Source: Hymenobacter telluris
GTDB taxonomy: Bacteria > Bacteroidota > Bacteroidia > Cytophagales > Hymenobacteraceae
Assembly (NCBI RefSeq): GCF_017313265.1
Contig: NZ_JAFLQZ010000005.1
Location: 231,754 to 295,753 of the forward strand
Direction: 5' to 3'
Length of the DNA: 64,000 nucleotides
This document shows positions 49,604 through 58,812 of the stretch, piece by piece (the stretch's first letter is position 1; every line of letters begins with the position of its first letter). Made by a program: the position numbers and the translations under genes. The notes beneath the pieces are model-generated. The model did not search any database and was not told the origin of the DNA. It saw only the letters and a program-made list of their open reading frames with translations.

Positions 49604-52600
49604 ATGAAACATACTGTACCCTTGCTGCGGCAAGCCGTCGGGCTGACGTTGCTTTCCGCCCTGCCGCTGGCCGTTGCCACCCCCGCCCAAGCTGCCGCAC
49701 TTACCGCCGCTGCCGAGGCCGGCACGCTGGCCGACGTGACCATCAGTGGCCGCGTAACCGACGACAAAGGCGGCGCGCTGCCGGGCGTGACGGTGGTGGT
49801 GAAAGGCACGACCATTGGCACCAGCACTGGCCCCGATGGTGACTTCAAACTCACCGTCCCCGAAGGCGCAACGCTGCTCGTTTCCTACATCGGCTACAAA
49901 CCCCAAGAGGTACCTGTAACTGGCCAAACCACCTTCACCATTGCGTTGGTTACCGACGCGGCGGCGCTGGATGAAGTGGTGGTGACCGGCTACCAAACCC
50001 AGCGCAAAGCCGACCTGACCGGCGCGGTGGCGGTGGTGAAAACCGAGGAAATCCGGGACATGGCCTCCAACGACGTGACCCGCAACCTGCAAGGCCGGGT
50101 GGCCGGCGTGCAAATCAACTCCGACGGGGCACCAGGCAGTTCGGCCACAGTGCGCATCCGCGGCATTGGCACGCTCGGCAACAACGACCCGCTCTACGTC
50201 ATCGACGGTATTCCGACCCGGGAAGGCATCAACCAGATCAACCAGAACGACATCGAGAGCATCCAGGTGCTCAAGGATGCCTCGGCGGCCAGCATCTACG
50301 GTTCGCGTGCTTCCAACGGCGTGATTATCATCACCACCAAGCGCGGCAAGTTGGGCGCTACCAAGGTGGACTTCTCGACCTTCTTCACGCTCCAAACGCC
50401 GGGCCCGCACATCAAGCTACTCAACACCCTAGACTACGGCCGGGTGTACGGCCAGGCCGCCATCAACGACGGCACCACGCCCAGCTTGCCCTACTACAAC
50501 TTCCAAACCAGCATCGGCGCCAACGGCCGCCCGGTACTGAACGGCGTGACCGTGCCGGAGTTCATTGACGCCAACCGCACCCAGCGTGCCGCCGATACCG
50601 ACTGGTTCAAGGAAACCCAGCAGAACGCCCTCATTCAGAGCTACAACCTGAGCGTGAGCAGCGGCGGCGAGCGGGGCAGCGCCTTGTTCTCGGTGAACTA
50701 CTACGACAACTCCGGCACCCTGAAATACTCGGGCTTTGATCGGTACACAGCTCGCCTCAACACCGACTACAACTTCTTGAACGGCCGCCTGAAAATCGGG
50801 GAAAACCTAACGGTGGTGAAGTCGCAGCGGGCCGAGTTCGATTTGAACCTGGTGCGCGACCGGACTACGCAGCTGCCCTCTATTGTGCCGGTGCGCACCG
50901 TGGATGGTGTGGGCTGGGGCGGCCCGGTGGCGGGCATGAGCGACCGGGACAACCCGCTGCGCCTGCTCACCGACAACAAGCAGAACCGCTCGAATACGGG
51001 CCGGGCGTTCGGCAACTTTTTCGCCGACGCCGAAATCCTGAAGGGCCTGCACGTGCGCAGCAGCTTCGGCATCGACTACAGCATCTACAAGTTCCGCCAG
51101 ATCTACAAAACCTACCAGGCCGGCTTCCTGTCCGAGCAGAACAACCGCGTAACGGTGAACGACCGGTTCTGGGGTAACTGGGTGTGGCAGAACACGATAA
51201 ACTACGACATTCTGCTGGGTGGCAAGCACCAGCTTGGCGTGCTGGCCGGGGCCGAGCGCATCAGCTACTACGACGAAAGCTCGTACGCCTCGCGCACCAA
51301 CTTCGCCAGCGAAGACCTGACCTACGCCTACCTCGATGCGGGGGCGGCCAACAAAGACAACGGCGGCGGCGCCACGGCCTACCGGCTGGCGTCCACGTTC
51401 GCCAAAGTCAACTACTCGTTCGCCGACCGGTATTTGCTCTCGGGTACGCTGCGGCGCGATGGGTCGTCGCGGTTTGGGCAGGACAACAAGTTCGGGGTGT
51501 TTCCGGCCGTATCGGGCGGCTGGCGCTTGAGTGAGGAGGCGTTTGTGAAAGACAACACGCCGATTTTCACCGACTTGAAGCTGCGCGCCGGCTGGGGCCA
51601 GACCGGCAACCAGGACATTGCCAACTTCGCCTCGCGCGGCCTGTACCAGTCGCTGCTGGGCACCATCGACCCGAACTTCGAGTACGACCGGGGTACTGCC
51701 TACGACATCTACGGCAACGACATCAACCTGCCTTCGGGCTACCGCCGCTTCCAGCGCGCCAACCCGGCTTTGAAGTGGGAAACCACCACCCAAACCAACG
51801 TGGGCGTGGACTTCGGGCTGGCGCAAAACAAGCTCTCAGGCTCGGTCGACTACTTCGTGAAGAACAGCAAGGACATTCTGGTGAACCTGCCCTACCTGGC
51901 CGTGGTGGGCGAAGGCGGCGACCAGTATGTGAACGGCGCCTCCATCCAGAACAAAGGCTGGGAGTTCGTGCTCGGCTACCAGAACGAGCTGTCTAACGGC
52001 CTGACCTACAGCATTTCAGGCAACCTCTCGACGTACCGCAACAAGCTGACCTACCTGCCCGACGAGGTGATAAACGCCTACGGCGGCAACGGCCAGGACG
52101 TCACGCGCCTGGGCCACTCCATCAACGCGGTGTACGGCTACGTGGCCGACGGTATTTTCCAGAACGAAGGTGAGGTAACCGGCCACGCCACGCAGATTGG
52201 CGCTGCGCCCGGCCGCCTGCGCTACAAGGACCTGAACGGCGACGGCCGCGTGGACAACTTCGACCAGACCTGGATTACGGAAGGCGTGCCCGATTTCAAC
52301 TACGGCCTCAACCTGGGTGCCGGCTTCAAGGGCTTCGACGTGCAGATTTTCTTCCAGGGCGTACAGGGCCTCTACGCCTACAACAACGCCAAATTCCGGA
52401 CCGACTTCTCGTCGTTGGCTTCCGGCGAAAACTGGGGGGAGCGGCTGCTTGACGCCTGGACACCAACCAACACCAGCTCCACCATTCCGGCCGCCACGCT
52501 TATCAACACCAACAACGAAGGCCGGGCTTCCACCTACTTCATTGAAAACGCTTCTTACATGAAGCTGCGCAACTTCCAGCTCGGCTACTCGCTGCCGAAC

Positions 52601-52765
52601 AGCCTGTTCAGCAAGGTGAAAGTGCAGGGCGTCCGGATCTACGTGCAGGGTCAGAACCTGTTCACGGTGAAAAGCAAGGAGTACACCGGCGCCGACCCCG
52701 AAGTAACCAACTACCAGTACCCGGTGCCCCGCATTTTCTCCACCGGCCTCAACGTTTCTTTTTAG
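49604..52765 (+). CDS. SusC/RagA family TonB-dependent outer-membrane transporter
   Basis: 1053 residues. Signal peptide (1-30), CarboxypepD_reg-like domain ('VTISGRVTDDKGGALPGVTV', about 45-130), TonB plug ('NLQGRVAGVQINSDGAPGSS', 'LYVIDGIPTREGINQIN'), and a beta-barrel to the terminal aromatic 'STGLNVSF'. It pairs with the SusD protein to take up oligosaccharides, here probably fructo-oligosaccharides. The TAG stop is in the first bases of a GCACTAAGCAC repeat. Confidence 0.97.
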   Translation: MKHTVPLLRQAVGLTLLSALPLAVATPAQAAALTAAAEAGTLADVTISGRVTDDKGGALPGVTVVVKGTTIGTSTGPDGDFKLTVPEGATLLVSYIGYKPQEVPVTGQTTFTIALVTDAAALDEVVVTGYQTQRKADLTGAVAVVKTEEIRDMASNDVTRNLQGRVAGVQINSDGAPGSSATVRIRGIGTLGNNDPLYVIDGIPTREGINQINQNDIESIQVLKDASAASIYGSRASNGVIIITTKRGKLGATKVDFSTFFTLQTPGPHIKLLNTLDYGRVYGQAAINDGTTPSLPYYNFQTSIGANGRPVLNGVTVPEFIDANRTQRAADTDWFKETQQNALIQSYNLSVSSGGERGSALFSVNYYDNSGTLKYSGFDRYTARLNTDYNFLNGRLKIGENLTVVKSQRAEFDLNLVRDRTTQLPSIVPVRTVDGVGWGGPVAGMSDRDNPLRLLTDNKQNRSNTGRAFGNFFADAEILKGLHVRSSFGIDYSIYKFRQIYKTYQAGFLSEQNNRVTVNDRFWGNWVWQNTINYDILLGGKHQLGVLAGAERISYYDESSYASRTNFASEDLTYAYLDAGAANKDNGGGATAYRLASTFAKVNYSFADRYLLSGTLRRDGSSRFGQDNKFGVFPAVSGGWRLSEEAFVKDNTPIFTDLKLRAGWGQTGNQDIANFASRGLYQSLLGTIDPNFEYDRGTAYDIYGNDINLPSGYRRFQRANPALKWETTTQTNVGVDFGLAQNKLSGSVDYFVKNSKDILVNLPYLAVVGEGGDQYVNGASIQNKGWEFVLGYQNELSNGLTYSISGNLSTYRNKLTYLPDEVINAYGGNGQDVTRLGHSINAVYGYVADGIFQNEGEVTGHATQIGAAPGRLRYKDLNGDGRVDNFDQTWITEGVPDFNYGLNLGAGFKGFDVQIFFQGVQGLYAYNNAKFRTDFSSLASGENWGERLLDAWTPTNTSSTIPAATLINTNNEGRASTYFIENASYMKLRNFQLGYSLPNSLFSKVKVQGVRIYVQGQNLFTVKSKEYTGADPEVTNYQYPVPRIFSTGLNVSF

Positions 52766-52870
52766 TGCTTAGTGCCTGGTTATTAGTGCTTAGCCCGTTC
52801 AACGAACGATGCTTCAAACACGAAAATCAGCACTAGAAAACCAAGCACTAAGCACAAACAACTAAGCACG
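52763..52870. repeat. GCACTAAGCAC repeat between susC and susD
   Basis: AGTGCTTAGTGCCTGG at the start and CCAAGCACTAAGCAC near the end, with other copies between. It runs from the susC stop to 7 bases before the susD ATG. Confidence 0.75.
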
Positions 52871-52877
52871 AAACTCC

Positions 52878-54602
52878 ATGAAATTCTTTAAACCTACCAT
52901 ACTTGCCTTGTCGCTGCTGACTTTTGCCTCTGGGTGCAACGATGAGAAATTCCTGGATGTGCAGCCGATTGGCGCCCTGAGCGACGAGCAGCTGAACACC
53001 CCAGGCAACATTGAAAAGCAGGTTATTGCGGCTTACTCGCAGCTGGGCAACGACGTGTACCGCGCCCCCTACACCAGCATGTGGCCCTACGGCAACGTGC
53101 GCGCCGGCGACGCCTACAAGGGCGGCAACGGCACCGCCGACGTGGACGCCTTCCACTTTTACGAAACCTTCAGCTTCAACCGCGTGGACGTGGGCAACAC
53201 CGACGAGCTGTGGTTCCTGATTTACATCGGGGTGTCGCGCTGCAACGATGCGTTGCGCCGCCTCGATGCCATAGACGCCGCCGCTATGCCCACCAAGGCG
53301 GTGCGCCAGGGCGAGGTGCGCTTCCTGCGTGGGCACTTCTACTTCATGCTCAAGGAGTTATTCAAGCGGGTGCCCTACATCGACCAGACCATCCCGACCG
53401 ACCAGTACGGCACCATCTCGAACGTAGCCTTGAGCAACGACGAGCTGTGGACCAAGATTGCCGATGACTTCCGCTTTGCGGTGGCCAACCTGCCGGATAC
53501 CCAGCCGGAAATCGGGCGGGCCAATAAGTCGGCGGCGCAGGCCTACCTGGCCAAAACGCTGCTCTACCAAGCCTACGTGCAGAGCGACAACCACGCCGTA
53601 ACGAGCATCGACCAAAGCAAGCTGAACGAAGTGGTGACGCTGACCAACCAGATTGCCGCCTCCGGCAAATACTCCCTGCACCCCGACTACGCCACCAACT
53701 TCCTGACCGTGGGTGACAACGGCACGGAATCGGTGTTTGCCATCCAGTTTTCGCGCAACGACGGCACGCCCAAGGGCCGCACCGACCGGGGCAACTGCCT
53801 GAACTACCCCATGAACCCCGACTACGGCTGCTGCGGGTTCCACCAGCCTAGCCAGAATCTGGTGAATGCCTACAAAACCGACGCCCAGGGCTTACCGCTG
53901 TTCACCACCTTCAACAACTCGGACCTGGTGACGCCGGCCGACTTCCAGGCCAACACCGTGGACCCGCGCCTCGACCACACGGTGGCTATTCCGAGCCACC
54001 CCTACAAGTACCTGCCCACGTTTGTGTTTGCCACCTCGTGGCTGCGCGACCAGAACACCTACGGCGTGTATATGTCGATGAAGGAGACGGTGTTGCCTTC
54101 CGACCCGAGCTTCCAGAAGACGCCGCCGTTCATGACCTCCTCGAAGAACTGGACCATCATCCGCTACGCCGACGTGCTGCTCTGGAAAGCCGAAGCCCTG
54201 ATTGAGCTGGGCCGCCAGGCCGAGGCGCTGCCCATCATCAACCAGATCCGGCAGCGCGCCGGCGCCAGCACCGCCCGCCTGAAAAACGCGGCCGGCGGCA
54301 ACACCTCCAACTACCGCATCGGCCAGTACCCCAGCACCGGCTGGACCCAGGCCTACGCCCGCGAGGCCCTGCGCTACGAGCGACGGATGGAGTTTGCCCT
54401 GGAAGGCTACCGCTTCTTCGACCTAACCCGCTGGGGCATTGCGGCCACCACGCTGAATACGTACTTTAACGTAGAGAAAACCAAGCGCCAGTACCTGCAA
54501 ACCGCCCGCTTCACCCAGGGCCGCGACGAGTACCTGCCGATTCCGCTCAACCAAATCAACTTCAGCAAAGGCCTGTACCAACAGAACCCCGGCTGGAACT
54601 AA
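52878..54602 (+). CDS. SusD/RagB family nutrient-binding outer-membrane lipoprotein
   Basis: 574 residues. The lipobox is TFASGC with Cys20 as anchor; the mature start 'NDEKFLDVQPIGALSDEQL' is typical. The TPR-like helices include 'FLRGHFYFMLKELFKRVPYID' (partly quoted), and the C-terminal part has 'LRYERRMEFALEGYRFFDLTRWG' (partly quoted). It binds glycans on the cell surface together with SusC. Normal size. Confidence 0.96.
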   Translation: MKFFKPTILALSLLTFASGCNDEKFLDVQPIGALSDEQLNTPGNIEKQVIAAYSQLGNDVYRAPYTSMWPYGNVRAGDAYKGGNGTADVDAFHFYETFSFNRVDVGNTDELWFLIYIGVSRCNDALRRLDAIDAAAMPTKAVRQGEVRFLRGHFYFMLKELFKRVPYIDQTIPTDQYGTISNVALSNDELWTKIADDFRFAVANLPDTQPEIGRANKSAAQAYLAKTLLYQAYVQSDNHAVTSIDQSKLNEVVTLTNQIAASGKYSLHPDYATNFLTVGDNGTESVFAIQFSRNDGTPKGRTDRGNCLNYPMNPDYGCCGFHQPSQNLVNAYKTDAQGLPLFTTFNNSDLVTPADFQANTVDPRLDHTVAIPSHPYKYLPTFVFATSWLRDQNTYGVYMSMKETVLPSDPSFQKTPPFMTSSKNWTIIRYADVLLWKAEALIELGRQAEALPIINQIRQRAGASTARLKNAAGGNTSNYRIGQYPSTGWTQAYAREALRYERRMEFALEGYRFFDLTRWGIAATTLNTYFNVEKTKRQYLQTARFTQGRDEYLPIPLNQINFSKGLYQQNPGWN

Positions 54603-54603
54603 G

Positions 54604-54753
54604 GTTCTAACTCCCCTCCTTTTTTCAAGGAGGGGTGCCCGAAGGGCGGGGTGGTTAGCTAGAGCTAAAGATTAGAGTTAGCAACTGTTCAACGAGTTTA
54701 CCACCCCGGCCTGCGGCCACCCCTCCTTGAAAAAAGGAGGGGAGCTAACACTA
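54604..54753. repeat. CCCCTCCT palindromic repeat between susD and the MFS gene
   Basis: AACTCCCCTCCTTTTTTCAA at one end, GAAAAAAGGAGGGGAGCTAA at the other, CGGGGTGG/CCACCCCG inside. It fills the gap from the susD stop. Confidence 0.8.
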
Positions 54754-54784
54754 GCCTTTGGCGCTACCATACATTCAAATTCCC

Positions 54785-56119
54785 ATGAAAAACAACGTAT
54801 TCTTTTGGTCCCTGGTGGTGGCGCTGGGCGGCTTCTTGTTCGGCTTCGACACCGCCGTTATTTCCGGGGCCGAAAAAGCCATCCAGCAGCTTTGGGGGCT
54901 GAGTTCGGTGGAACACGGTTTTACCATTGCCATTGCGTTGATTGGTACCGTGTTCGGGGCCATCTTCGGTGGCATTCCGTCCGATAAGTTGGGGCGCCGC
55001 CAGACCTTGATTTGGATTGCGGTGCTGTACTTTGTGTCGGCGCTGGGCGCGGCTGTTACGTCTAGCTGGGTGGCGTTTATGGTGTTCCGGTTTTTGGGCG
55101 GGCTGGGCGTGGGAGCTTCGTCGGTGACGGCGCCGCTTTACATTTCCGAGGTGTCGCCGGCCGAGAAGCGGGGGCAGATGGTGGCTATGTTTCAGTTCAA
55201 CATCGTGTTCGGCATTCTGGCCGCCTACCTCTCCAACTACCTGCTCACCGGCGTGGGCGAAAACGACTGGCGCTGGATGCTAGGCGTGCAGGCCGTGCCG
55301 GCCGCGGCGTTTTTCCTGCTGCTGTTCCGGGTGCCCGAAAGTCCCCGCTGGCTGCTGGGCCAAGGCCGCGTAGAGGAAGGCCGCCAGGTGTTCCAGCAAA
55401 TCAACCCCGCCACCGCCGACCAGGAAGTAGCCAACGTATTGACCTCCAACGCTTCTGACGACGCCATGGTAGGCGGCAAATCGTTGTTTGCGCCCCAGTA
55501 CCGCACCCCGGTTATCCTGGCCGTGCTGTTTGCCGTCTTCAACCAGGTGTCGGGCATCAACGCCATCATCTATTTCGCCCCGCGCATTTTCGAAATGACG
55601 GGCTTAGGCCAGGGAGCGGCCTTGCTGTCGTCGGCGGGCATTGGGCTGGTGAACTTCGCCTTCACGCTGCTGGCCCGGCAGGTCATCGACCAGTTCGGGC
55701 GCCGCAAGCTGATGCTGATTGGCTCGTTTGGACTGATTGCCACGCTGGGCCTGGTGTCGTGGGCGTTTTACACCCAGAGCTTCAGCGCCTTGAACGGCAT
55801 GCTGGTACCGGTGCTGCTGTTCGTGTACATAGCGTTTTTCGCCTTCTCGCAGGGCGCGGTTATCTGGGTGTTCATCTCGGAAATCTTCCCTAACACGGTG
55901 CGGGCCAAAGGGCAGGCGCTGGGTTCCAGCACGCACTGGGTAATGGCCGCCATTATTGCCTTCGCCTTCCCGCCTCTGGCCGAGAAGCTAGGCGGCGGCC
56001 ACACCTTCGCCTTCTTCTGCGGCATGATGGTGCTCCAACTGCTCTTCGTGTGGCGCATGATGCCCGAAACCAAAGGCACCAGCCTCGAACAGCTGGAAAA
56101 AACGCTCGTTATCCATTAA
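54785..56119 (+). CDS. MFS sugar porter
   Basis: 444 residues from ATG 54785; a TTG lies 9 codons upstream. Twelve transmembrane helices. Sugar-porter signatures: 'LGRRQTLI' after helix 2, 'FRFLGGLGVGASS', 'RVPESPRWLLGQGR' after helix 6, 'QVSGINAIIYFAPRIF' in helix 7, and 'PETKGTSLEQLEK' at the end. In this locus it is probably a fructose/H+ symporter feeding the kinase next to it. Confidence 0.93.
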   Translation: MKNNVFFWSLVVALGGFLFGFDTAVISGAEKAIQQLWGLSSVEHGFTIAIALIGTVFGAIFGGIPSDKLGRRQTLIWIAVLYFVSALGAAVTSSWVAFMVFRFLGGLGVGASSVTAPLYISEVSPAEKRGQMVAMFQFNIVFGILAAYLSNYLLTGVGENDWRWMLGVQAVPAAAFFLLLFRVPESPRWLLGQGRVEEGRQVFQQINPATADQEVANVLTSNASDDAMVGGKSLFAPQYRTPVILAVLFAVFNQVSGINAIIYFAPRIFEMTGLGQGAALLSSAGIGLVNFAFTLLARQVIDQFGRRKLMLIGSFGLIATLGLVSWAFYTQSFSALNGMLVPVLLFVYIAFFAFSQGAVIWVFISEIFPNTVRAKGQALGSSTHWVMAAIIAFAFPPLAEKLGGGHTFAFFCGMMVLQLLFVWRMMPETKGTSLEQLEKTLVIH

Positions 56120-56120
56120 A

Positions 56121-56244
56121 GGTGAGATGGTGAAGTGGTGAACTTGTGAGTTGACGTTCTGGCGGCGCGTTTTGCGCCCTAGACCCAACTTCGGCCCGCT
56201 ACCCCCTTCCCAAACTCACCATTTCACCACTTCACCATCTCACC
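56121..56244. repeat. MITE-like repeat with perfect 22-bp terminal inverted repeats
   Basis: GGTGAGATGGTGAAGTGGTG at the left and its exact complement at the right, about 80 bp between. It begins one base after the MFS stop and ends 3 bases before the kinase ATG. Confidence 0.85.
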
Positions 56245-56247
56245 ACT

Positions 56248-57132
56248 ATGCCAATAGCCTGCTTCGGCGAAATTCTGTGGGACGTGCTGCCAACCGGCAA
56301 GCAGCCCGGCGGCGCGCCCTTCAACGTAGCCGTCCACCTGCACCAGCTCGGCCAGTCCGTAGACCTGATCAGCCGCGTCGGCGACGACGACCTGGGCTCG
56401 GAACTCCTCGATTTTGTAGCGTCCAAAGGCCTGCGCACCGACTACGTGCAGCTCGGCAAAACCCACCTCACCGGCGTGGTAAAAGCCAACGTAGACGACG
56501 CCAACGAGGTAACGTACAAGATTGTGCAGCCCGTAGCCTGGGACTACATTCAGTACGAAACGGAGCTGGAAACCCTGGTAGAGCAGGCCGAGGTGTTTGT
56601 GTTCGGCAGCCTCGCCGCCCGCCAGGCCGGCACCCGCGAAACGCTGTACCGCCTGCTGGAACACGCCAGGTTCAAGGTGTTCGACGTGAACATGCGCCCG
56701 CCGCACTACCACAAGGAAGTGGTGAAATACCTGCTCGAAAAAGCCAATCTGGTGAAGATGAATCACCACGAGCTGGCCGAAATCATGGCGTGGTTTGGCG
56801 AGGAAACCGACCGACCCACCGCCATGCGCTGGCTCGCCAACCGCTTCGATTTGCAGGCCGTATGCGTAACCTGCGGCGCCGATGGCGCCCTGCTCTGGGC
56901 CAACGGCCAGCTGTACCGCTCCCCCGGCGTATCGGTGGAAGTAAAGGACACTATAGGCAGCGGCGACTCGTTTCTGGCGGCGCTGCTAAAGGGCTGGCTG
57001 GCTGGCCAGGAACCCGGCGACATGCTGCGCTTCGCCTGCGCCACCGGCGCGTTGGTCGCCACCCACCAGGGTGCTACTCCTGCCTTCACCGAAACAGATG
57101 TGCAGGAACTGCTGGCTGCGCAGGCAGTGTAG
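56248..57132 (+). CDS. PfkB family fructokinase
   Basis: 294 residues. The ribokinase fold starts 'CFGEILWDVLPTGKQPGGAPFN' (partly quoted), with the Gly-Gly substrate loop, and the catalytic motif is Asp240 in 'DTIGSGDSFLAALL'. The substrate loop (GGAPFNVA) fits the fructokinase branch. It phosphorylates imported fructose. It starts 3 bases after the repeat, so its ribosome-binding region must be within the repeat end. Confidence 0.9.
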   Translation: MPIACFGEILWDVLPTGKQPGGAPFNVAVHLHQLGQSVDLISRVGDDDLGSELLDFVASKGLRTDYVQLGKTHLTGVVKANVDDANEVTYKIVQPVAWDYIQYETELETLVEQAEVFVFGSLAARQAGTRETLYRLLEHARFKVFDVNMRPPHYHKEVVKYLLEKANLVKMNHHELAEIMAWFGEETDRPTAMRWLANRFDLQAVCVTCGADGALLWANGQLYRSPGVSVEVKDTIGSGDSFLAALLKGWLAGQEPGDMLRFACATGALVATHQGATPAFTETDVQELLAAQAV

Positions 57133-57178
57133 CTTCCTGTCTGATTCCAGGACATTCATTTCTCACTCCCCGTCCCCT

Positions 57179-58744
57179 ATGAAATACCCGCTTCTCCTGG
57201 CGCTGGCCGCGGCCAGCCTTGCCGCGTGCAATCCTGACGCCAAAACCACCGACACGGCTACCACGGCCCCCGCTACTACGGCAAATGCCTCGGCTGATTC
57301 TTTGCCGCCCGCCACGCCGCAGTACCGCCCGGCATATCATTTCAGCCCGGCCAAGATGTGGATGAACGACCCCAACGGTATGGTGTACCTCAACGGCACC
57401 TACCACCTGTTCTTCCAGCACCACCCCGACGGTATGGAATGGGGCCCGATGCACTGGGGCCATGCCACCAGCAAGGACCTGGTAACGTGGCAGGAGCAGC
57501 CCATTGCGCTGTATCCCGACTCGCTGGGCTGGATTTTCTCGGGAAGCGCCGTTATCGACAAGGACAACACGGCCGGCTTCGGCCAGAACGCCATGGTGGC
57601 CATCTTCACTCACCACAGCTCTCCCGAGGAGAAGAAGAAAACCAACAAGCACCAGTACCAAAGCCTGGCCTACAGCCTTGATGAAGGCAAAACCTGGAAG
57701 AAATACGATGGCAATCCGGTGCTGCCCAACCCCGGCATTCAGGACTTCCGCGACCCGAAAGTGAGCTGGAACGAGGTAGCCAAGAAATGGGTGATGACCT
57801 TGGCCACCAAAGACCGGATTACGTTCTACTCGTCGGCTAACCTGAAGGACTGGACCAAGCTGAGTGAGTTTGGCGAGAAGCTGGGGGCTCACGGCGGCGT
57901 GTGGGAGTGTCCTGATTTGTTTCCGATGACGCTGAACGGCAAAACCCACTGGGTGTTGCTGGTGAGCATCAACCCCGGCGGGCCCAACGGTGGCTCGGCC
58001 ACGCAGTATTTTGTGGGGCAGTTCGATGGCAAAACGTTCACCCCCGCTACCACCACGCAGAAATGGGTAGACTGGGGCAAGGATAACTACGCCGGCGTAA
58101 CCTGGGCCGGCACCGGGGCCCGCAAAATCTTTCTCGGCTGGATGAGCAACTGGGAGTACGCCAACCAGGTGCCCACCTCGCCCTGGCGCAACGCCACCAC
58201 CGCCCCGCGCGACCTAACCCTCAAGCAAGTCGGCCCGGAAATCTACCTGACCTCGACGCCGGTGAAGGAGCTAGCCAAGCTGGCGCAACCGGGCCAGACG
58301 CTAAGCAACCTGACGGTGAAGCCAGAGTTGAGCCTGAACGACAAAATCCCGGCTTTGGGACAGCAGTTTCAGCTGAAGATGAGCACCAAGCAACTCCAGG
58401 ATTTTGCGCTGGTGCTCGGCAACACCAAAGGCGAGGAGCTGGTTATCGGCTACGACAAGCAAGCCAACCAGTACTACATCGACCGGAGCAAAGCCGGCCA
58501 GATGGCCTTTAGCGACAAGTTTGCCGGCCGCCACCCCGCCCCGCGCCTGGCCACTGGCCCCGCCGCCGACCTCACGCTACTCTTCGACGCCACTTCGGTG
58601 GAAGTGTTTGCCGATGGCGGCCTGACCACCATGACCGAGCTGTTCTTCCCCACGCAGCCCTACACCACGCTCAAGCTGAAATCGAGCAGCGGCCTCACGC
58701 TGGACAATCTGATGTACACCAGGTTGAGTCAGGAAGCGAAATAG
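57179..58744 (+). CDS. GH32 family glycoside hydrolase (levanase/invertase type), lipoprotein
   Basis: 521 residues. The lipobox LAAC gives Cys17. Catalytic residues of GH32 are all visible: Asp64 in WMNDPNG (nucleophile), Asp192 in FRDP (transition-state stabiliser) and Glu243 in WECPD (acid/base). The C-terminal beta-sandwich has 'DATSVEVFADGGLTTMTELFFP' (partly quoted). It cleaves beta-fructosidic bonds in fructans or sucrose at the cell surface or periplasm. Confidence 0.96.
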   Translation: MKYPLLLALAAASLAACNPDAKTTDTATTAPATTANASADSLPPATPQYRPAYHFSPAKMWMNDPNGMVYLNGTYHLFFQHHPDGMEWGPMHWGHATSKDLVTWQEQPIALYPDSLGWIFSGSAVIDKDNTAGFGQNAMVAIFTHHSSPEEKKKTNKHQYQSLAYSLDEGKTWKKYDGNPVLPNPGIQDFRDPKVSWNEVAKKWVMTLATKDRITFYSSANLKDWTKLSEFGEKLGAHGGVWECPDLFPMTLNGKTHWVLLVSINPGGPNGGSATQYFVGQFDGKTFTPATTTQKWVDWGKDNYAGVTWAGTGARKIFLGWMSNWEYANQVPTSPWRNATTAPRDLTLKQVGPEIYLTSTPVKELAKLAQPGQTLSNLTVKPELSLNDKIPALGQQFQLKMSTKQLQDFALVLGNTKGEELVIGYDKQANQYYIDRSKAGQMAFSDKFAGRHPAPRLATGPAADLTLLFDATSVEVFADGGLTTMTELFFPTQPYTTLKLKSSSGLTLDNLMYTRLSQEAK

Positions 58745-58758
58745 CCTTTCCACGGAAG

Positions 58759-58785
58759 CCCAGACCCCACGGTCTGGGTTTTTTC
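58759..58785 (+). terminator. Terminator between the two GH32-type genes
   Basis: CCCAGACC, loop CCAC, GGTCTGGG and a T-run. It may lower expression of the second gene. Confidence 0.85.
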
Positions 58786-58812
58786 TTTTCCAACCTTCCA
58801 ATTTCCACCACT

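Noticed and set aside
49423..49842. 139-codon frame overlapping the susC start
   Set aside because: Out of frame with susC and Arg-rich, typical of a shadow frame.
50807..51826. 339-codon minus-strand frame opposite susC
   Set aside because: Antisense shadow of a well-defined SusC barrel.
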